Shown: piece by piece, positions 62,101 to 64,000 of the stretch
Position numbering within the stretch: the stretch's first letter is position 1
How the letters are laid out: the number at the start of each line of letters is the position of its first letter
Assembly: GCA_018389105.1 (NCBI GenBank)
Contig: JACATO010002209.1
Coordinates: 1-64,000 of the forward strand
Direction: 5' to 3'
Length of the DNA stretch: 64,000 nucleotides
DNA from: Nautilus pompilius
Taxonomy: Eukaryota > Mollusca > Cephalopoda > Nautilida > Nautilidae
Notes under the pieces: generated by a model
The model's input: only the letters and a program-made list of their open reading frames with translations
What the model was told of the DNA's origin: nothing
Database searches by the model: none
Program-made: the position numbers and the translations under genes

Positions 62101-63566
62101 ACACATGTATTATTATTATTGATTAAACGATGTGAAGACAATATAGATTTTATTAATTTGACATTTGAGTGGACTGATAAAGAATGCTGCAGGTAGCAGC
62201 TGGTAGTTTAATTGATGGCACACAAAATATTTTTGTCATATGATCAGATTGTCTCTTCCAACAACACAGTAAGCTGAGTGAAACATTTACGACAAATCTG
62301 TACAGATGATTCATTTTCTGAAGAAGTCTTATGGATGCCAGTTTGGAACAAGTAAATTTAATGAGTAAGATAGTAACTGTGAAAGTTGAATATGTCTAAA
62401 AAATGCAAGTTAATGACCAACTTTGTTTAAAAAAAAAATATTTTAATTTGTTTTTTATATTAAATATTTTCTTTTCTTTCAACTTCACTTTTAAAATTTT
62501 ACTTTTAACTAATAAAGTTGGAAAACAACAGATCATTACTCACCTCTTAAATAGCAATGTTTGTGCTACAACCGTGGATTTCACCTAACAAGCTGTCACC
62601 ACTCATTTTTACCATCGATTTTATTTCAGAACTTTCTTTTTTTTTCTTCTGTAACATTGCAATGTATTTATTTTATTTTTATTTTATTTTTAACAAGCTG
62701 TCACATGTGCTCCAGCCAGTATTTCACCATCAGTGGTGACAAAGCCAATTGTATCACCCACTACATGGGTTTCTTACCTTTCTTATGTCAATCTAACGTG
62801 CAATGTACCTGGAAAAGCCATCTTCACAAGGATGAGGCAGTGCTTATACAACCAGAGTGCAGATGATTATGTTCTGCTGGGAGATGATTATGAGTGTGGA
62901 GGTAAGAAGAAAGAAATTTTATAACAGTTATTCACACTGACTAGCCTAGTGTCTTCCTCTGATTCTGCTGTAACTACAGTTCTCTTTAGAATGTCAGGGT
63001 TAGCTTTTAGAAAGAATTACAGTATTTCTCACTAAATTAGTCAGTTTTTACTCAAACAGAAAATTAACATACACTTACTTTCACATAACACAAAATATTT
63101 TAGTGGTGTTTAAGGTATTGATTTTTTAAAATTGAAAATATTTAATTTTTCTCAAAAGAAAGTAAGCGCATATATATTTCTGTACTTAAGGTCTGGAAAT
63201 GATGTAGACTGTTTTGTTGTGTGTGGGTTTTTAAAAGTAGCTTCTGAAAATGTTCTAATATTTTTAAGTGCACACTGACAGTTAAAAAATAACCGAATAC
63301 CATGGAGTAGTTTACTCAGCTAATACTGTTAAACAGAAGACATTAAAATTCCTACATTTGTTGTTGTTTTGCAGTAATTGACTGTGGGCCTCCACCAGTT
63401 ATCCAAGGGTGTGAGAACGATAATACCAGCAGTACTACATTTGGCAGTTCCTACAACGTAAGTGCTGATGACCTGATCAAGATAAAAGGCAGCAGCAGCA
63501 GCAATAACACTATAGTAACATGTGGTGCTGATGGTTATTGGGACTTAGGAGATATTGTTTGTGTTG
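36951..63566 (+). CDS. Mosaic extracellular protein gene: CTLD-LDLa-CUB3-CCP4-EGF2-CCP-like3 (partial at both ends)
   Basis: Twenty exons join in continuous phase into about 1,068 codons without a stop. Approximate residue positions: C-type lectin domain 1-142; LDLa 140-174; CUB 175-289, 290-406 and 407-518; sushi/CCP 519-594, 595-652, 653-713 and 714-773; calcium-binding-type EGF 774-812 and 813-876; sushi 877-936; two divergent four-cysteine sushi-like modules 937-1004 and 1005-1068. These modules occur outside cells, so the product is secreted or is an ectodomain, consistent with about 30 N-glycosylation sequons. Neither the signal peptide nor the C-terminus (protease, transmembrane segment or other) lies in the window. 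The modules are those of complement-type proteases, adhesion proteins and pattern-recognition receptors, but the order matches no named family I know. Function is inferred only as ligand or cell-surface binding. All introns are GT-AG; the donor of exon 10 (GTGATT) is weak. Confidence 0.9.
37503..37522. repeat. (GT)n microsatellite
   Basis: Ten GT dinucleotides, about 95 bp upstream of exon 2. Confidence 0.95.
37617..37698 (+). CDS. Exon 2: lectin domain, N-terminal part
   Basis: After GTTCAG the exon reads [20 protein letters not shown], then SALDICK, the canonical opening of a long-form C-type lectin fold with its first helix and first core cysteine. It ends with a split codon (phase 2) at a GTACTG donor. 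Confidence 0.92.
38161..38199. repeat. (TAA)n microsatellite
   Basis: About eleven TAA trinucleotides after an AATTAATTAA start, inside the lectin-domain intron. Confidence 0.95.
39205..40180 (+). pseudogene. Tc1/mariner-type transposase relic inside an intron
   Basis: Fragments of one transposase follow in the right order on the plus strand across several frames. A helix-turn-helix piece, [20 protein letters not shown], lies near 39271-39345. [13 protein letters not shown] piece, equivalent to the conserved VK-GGGSVMVW, lies near 39690-39725. A WYELERQV piece lies near 39986, and a C-terminal [20 protein letters not shown] piece ends near 40180. Stops and frameshifts separate them, so it is dead. 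It has the same orientation as the host gene and lies wholly within its lectin-domain intron. Terminal repeats were not located with certainty. Confidence 0.85.
40485..40579 (+). CDS. Exon 3: lectin domain, middle part
   Basis: After TTTTTTTTCAG the exon completes the split serine codon and encodes [20 protein letters not shown] through to VEQFWIG. The FWIG strand is the hallmark WIGL-type motif of C-type lectin folds. The donor is GTAAGT, phase 1. Confidence 0.93.
41211..41432 (+). CDS. Exon 4: lectin domain, C-terminal part
   Basis: Encodes the long-loop region and the last strands: [20 protein letters not shown], then [38 protein letters not shown]. All core cysteines are present. Where sugar-binding members have EPN or QPD the protein reads NPK, and the usual WND is replaced by RWSFADC, so the classic calcium/carbohydrate site appears absent. 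The final ACPV cysteine belongs to the following LDLa module. Confidence 0.93.
41688..41783 (+). CDS. Exon 5: LDL-receptor class A module
   Basis: A symmetrical phase 1-1 exon encodes [20 protein letters not shown], then [12 protein letters not shown]. With the cysteine from exon 4 the six cysteines are complete, and the calcium-binding acidic cluster ([13 protein letters not shown]) is intact. The module is therefore expected to fold and bind calcium, and such modules commonly bind lipoproteins or other ligands. Confidence 0.95.
41784..42498. other. Intron, nothing recognised
   Basis: AT-rich intron of 715 bp between the LDLa and CUB exons, ending in a T-rich tract and TTTTCAG. Confidence 0.8.
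42499..42632 (+). CDS. Exon 6: first CUB domain, N-terminal half
   Basis: Encodes [20 protein letters not shown], then [20 protein letters not shown] and VELG. The SP-x-FP-x-NY pattern and C-x-W are diagnostic of CUB. The first disulfide pair is present. The exon ends in phase 0. Confidence 0.93.
43178..43388 (+). CDS. Exon 7: first CUB domain, C-terminal half
   Basis: Encodes [20 protein letters not shown] through [20 protein letters not shown] and WKIG, matching the second CUB half (strand with GG, then FxSDxSxxxxGFxAxW). The second conserved cysteine pair is absent and the usual YDG is FVGG. The donor is GTAAGT, phase 1. Confidence 0.92.
43389..44323. other. Intron, nothing recognised
   Basis: 935-bp AT-rich intron between the first and second CUB domains. 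Confidence 0.8.
44324..44472 (+). CDS. Exon 8: second CUB domain, N-terminal half (no cysteines)
   Basis: Encodes [20 protein letters not shown], then [20 protein letters not shown] and [10 protein letters not shown]. The SPLYPKKY turn and the WTI strand identify a CUB half-domain, but both cysteines of the first pair are missing (the second is replaced by tyrosine or tryptophan in NYWWTI). It ends in phase 0 at GTAAAA. Confidence 0.88.
45185..45201. repeat. (AT)n microsatellite
   Basis: Short uninterrupted AT tract in the CUB2 intron. Confidence 0.9.
47238..47262. repeat. (CAA)n microsatellite
   Basis: Eight CAA trinucleotides in the CUB2 intron. Confidence 0.95.
48370..49370 (+). pseudogene. 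pogo/Tigger-type transposase relic (POGK-like) inside the CUB2 intron
   Basis: Plus-strand fragments in several frames follow the order of a pogo-family DDE transposase. [11 protein letters not shown] (near 48668-48705) matches the NMDETP block that carries the first catalytic aspartate. Then come [33 protein letters not shown] (near 48800-48860), a VHVHSKD piece, a WIECEI piece and a C-terminal [14 protein letters not shown] (49301 on) that matches the end of POGK-like proteins. Many stops and frame changes show it is long inactive. It shares the orientation of the host gene and lies wholly within an intron. Confidence 0.85.
49979..50180 (+). CDS. Exon 9: second CUB domain, C-terminal half
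   Basis: Encodes [20 protein letters not shown] through [20 protein letters not shown] and [11 protein letters not shown]. The FDEVIIYDG strand and the closing GFHFTY strand are typical CUB features. The domain retains the acidic and YDG positions but has no cysteine at all. Acceptor TTATACAG, donor GTAAAC. Confidence 0.92.
50181..50874. other. Intron, nothing recognised
   Basis: 694-bp AT-rich intron between the second and third CUB domains. Confidence 0.8.
50875..51053 (+). CDS. Exon 10: third CUB domain, N-terminal half
   Basis: Encodes [20 protein letters not shown], then [20 protein letters not shown] and [20 protein letters not shown]. The first cysteine pair and the ISSPGY and CTWII motifs are present. 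The donor is GTGATT, a weak site chosen because only it keeps phase 0 and joins DFLL to LYDGD of the next exon, restoring the CUB strand. Confidence 0.9.
51054..52587. other. Intron with (TTA)n tract
   Basis: 1.5-kb intron. An (ATT)n microsatellite with two phase slips occupies 51524-51603. Nothing else recognised. Confidence 0.8.
51524..51603. repeat. (ATT)n microsatellite
   Basis: About 26 ATT trinucleotides with two single-step interruptions. Confidence 0.95.
52588..52744 (+). CDS. Exon 11: third CUB domain, C-terminal half
   Basis: Encodes [20 protein letters not shown], then [20 protein letters not shown] and [13 protein letters not shown]. The YDG, the [11 protein letters not shown] strand and the GFEAIY ending are diagnostic. 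The second cysteine pair is lacking, as in the first CUB. Confidence 0.93.
52745..53121. other. Intron ending in a TA/T microsatellite
   Basis: 377-bp intron. A (TA)n-poly-T tract at 53080-53112 directly forms the pyrimidine tract of the next 3' splice site. Confidence 0.85.
53122..53349 (+). CDS. Exon 12: sushi/CCP domain 1
   Basis: Encodes [20 protein letters not shown], then [20 protein letters not shown] and, after an extended loop, [19 protein letters not shown]. The four cysteines and the C-x-W...C ending of a sushi domain are present. The loop between cysteines 2 and 3 is about 15-20 residues longer than usual and carries two extra N-glycosylation sequons (NYS, NLT). Phase 1-1 exon. 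Confidence 0.9.
53787..53810. repeat. (GT)n microsatellite
   Basis: Twelve GT dinucleotides in the intron after sushi domain 1. Confidence 0.95.
55871..56098. mobile_element. Small piggyBac-like MITE between TTAA sites
   Basis: A 228-bp segment is flanked on both sides by TTAA (55867-55870 and 56099-56102), the target duplicated by piggyBac transposases. Its ends are imperfect inverted repeats, CCCTCTGTATACCA on the left and, reverse-complemented, CCTCCTGTGTACCA on the right (11 of 14 identical). It has no coding capacity. TTAA is common in AT-rich DNA, so assignment rests on the combination of TTAA and CC..GG inverted ends. Confidence 0.65.
56207..56380 (+). CDS. Exon 13: sushi/CCP domain 2
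   Basis: Encodes [20 protein letters not shown], then [20 protein letters not shown] and [18 protein letters not shown]. This is a textbook sushi domain with four cysteines, NG, Y-C-x-x-GY and the W near the last cysteine. Phase 1-1 exon with GTGAGT donor. Confidence 0.97.
56381..57848. other. Intron, nothing recognised
   Basis: 1.5-kb AT-rich intron. Confidence 0.8.
57849..58031 (+). CDS. Exon 14: sushi/CCP domain 3
   Basis: Encodes [20 protein letters not shown], then [20 protein letters not shown] and [20 protein letters not shown]. All sushi hallmarks are intact, with three N-glycosylation sequons. Phase 1-1. Confidence 0.97.
58032..58525. other. Intron, nothing recognised
   Basis: 494-bp AT-rich intron. 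Confidence 0.8.
58526..58705 (+). CDS. Exon 15: sushi/CCP domain 4
   Basis: Encodes [20 protein letters not shown], then [20 protein letters not shown] and [20 protein letters not shown]. The four cysteines are in place. The conserved tryptophan before the last cysteine is replaced by phenylalanine (GTFDNLPKC). Phase 1-1. Confidence 0.95.
58781..58917. repeat. 46-bp tandem repeat, about three copies
   Basis: Copies start with CAGCATCTTCTGTAAAACAA at 58781, 58827 and 58873. The first two are identical and the third has a few changes near its end. Confidence 0.95.
59211..59233. repeat. (TA)n microsatellite
   Basis: About eleven TA dinucleotides upstream of the first EGF exon. Confidence 0.9.
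59320..59436 (+). CDS. Exon 16: calcium-binding-type EGF domain 1
   Basis: Encodes [20 protein letters not shown], then [18 protein letters not shown]. The D-I-D-E-C start and six cysteines mark a cbEGF. The beta-hydroxylation consensus C-x-[DN]-x4-[YF]-x-C is not met because threonine occupies the D/N position. Phase 1-1 exon. Confidence 0.95.
59437..60412. other. Intron, nothing recognised
   Basis: 976-bp AT-rich intron between the two EGF exons. Confidence 0.8.
60413..60604 (+). CDS. Exon 17: EGF domain 2 with expanded last loop
   Basis: Begins [20 protein letters not shown], then [18 protein letters not shown], a cbEGF meeting the beta-hydroxylation consensus ([10 protein letters not shown]). 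The sixth cysteine comes only after an insertion reading [20 protein letters not shown] and LNHSC, so the last loop is over 30 residues instead of about a dozen. No intron interrupts it. Phase 1-1. Confidence 0.93.
60605..61540. other. Intron, nothing recognised
   Basis: 936-bp AT-rich intron. Confidence 0.8.
61541..61720 (+). CDS. Exon 18: sushi/CCP domain 5
   Basis: Encodes [20 protein letters not shown], then [20 protein letters not shown] and [20 protein letters not shown]. Canonical sushi signature including NG, Y-S-C and SW...C. Phase 1-1. Confidence 0.97.
61721..62697. other. Intron with a duplicated splice-acceptor sequence
   Basis: 977-bp intron. TAACAAGCTGTCAC occurs at 62586-62599 and again at 62691-62704, where the second copy spans the real 3' splice site. 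Confidence 0.8.
62698..62901 (+). CDS. Exon 19: divergent sushi-like module 6
   Basis: After TTTTTAACAAG it encodes [20 protein letters not shown], then [20 protein letters not shown] and, further on, [20 protein letters not shown] before CG. There are four cysteines in sushi order, but the usual GY and the tryptophan before the last cysteine are missing. Assignment to the sushi family is inference from cysteine count, exon size, phase and neighbours. Donor GTAAGA, phase 1. Confidence 0.8.
62902..63374. other. Intron, nothing recognised
   Basis: 473-bp AT-rich intron. Confidence 0.8.
63375..63566 (+). CDS. Exon 20: divergent sushi-like module 7 (last visible exon)
   Basis: Encodes [20 protein letters not shown], then [20 protein letters not shown] and [20 protein letters not shown]. 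The DCGPPP opening and the C...W...C ending are sushi-like; the second cysteine lies unusually early (GCEND). A serine run encoded by repeated AGC codons sits in the middle. The donor is GTAAGT in phase 1, so the gene continues beyond the window. Confidence 0.88.
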
Positions 63567-64000
63567 GTAAGTACTAGCTACAGATGAGACATCAAGTTAT
63601 TGAAAAATCTTTAAATGTTGTTAAACAAAAAAGAAGATAATTTACAATATCAGCTTGAAATTTTATGAATGTTTTCTTATGTCAGAACTATGAAGGACAT
63701 TTTGGCTGCAGGGGTCTGGAGTTAGGTCCTTGTTTATTAAATAGGATGTGCATCAGCAGTGTCTATTTTATATAATAAAGTTAATAGAATAACTAGCTGT
63801 ATTGTCCTCTTATTAAATTCTTTTTCTTTTTTTTTTTCAAAATAAGCATTAAATTTTTTTCCTAACATAGGGTGGCTCAGAAGAGGTTAATTATACACTT
63901 GTTGTTGTTGTTTTTTTAATGTAGTCAGATAAGTTAATGGCAGATTTTATAACAGTTAAGAATAGACCATGTATTGAATTTACTATCTATACACTATCCA
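63567..64000. other. Start of the next intron
   Basis: AT-rich sequence with no further exon before the window ends. Confidence 0.75.

Overview
The window is a piece of an AT-rich animal (metazoan) genome. The signs are long introns with GT-AG borders, low coding density, decayed DNA transposons of several superfamilies, many microsatellites, and one long mosaic gene built from extracellular domains (C-type lectin, LDLa, CUB, sushi, EGF). The architecture and repeat content suit an invertebrate, perhaps a mollusc or another lophotrochozoan. That placement is inference; nothing here fixes the taxon.

Layout. (1) Positions 1-11019 are one continuous minisatellite of about 137 units of about 80 bp (commonest length 81), open at its left edge and showing higher-order repeats. 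(2) Positions 11020-36950 are mostly non-coding AT-rich DNA. They hold one orphan exon-like segment (12584-12657), a decayed hAT transposase fragment (15899-16655, minus strand), an anomalous GC/CpG-rich block (16915-17440), a partial hAT-like end (near 23253), an intact non-autonomous hAT element with a perfect 8-bp target-site duplication (27182-27643), and a Tc1/mariner relic (35784-36090, minus). (3) Positions 36951-63566 carry 20 consecutive coding exons of one plus-strand gene, about 1,068 residues in unbroken phase. Both ends are missing: the start codon and signal peptide lie upstream and were not found, and the gene runs past 63566.

The visible protein reads CTLD - LDLa - CUB x3 - sushi x4 - EGF x2 - sushi - two divergent sushi-like modules. 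It must be secreted or the ectodomain of a membrane protein. Nearly every module is bounded by phase-1 introns, and each CUB is split by a phase-0 intron. The parts recall complement-type and pattern-recognition proteins, but I know no named family with this exact order. The lectin domain lacks the usual sugar-binding motifs, the CUB domains have lost disulfide cysteines, and the second EGF has an expanded last loop. Its introns hold a Tc1 relic, a pogo/Tigger relic and a small piggyBac-like MITE, which contributes to their length.
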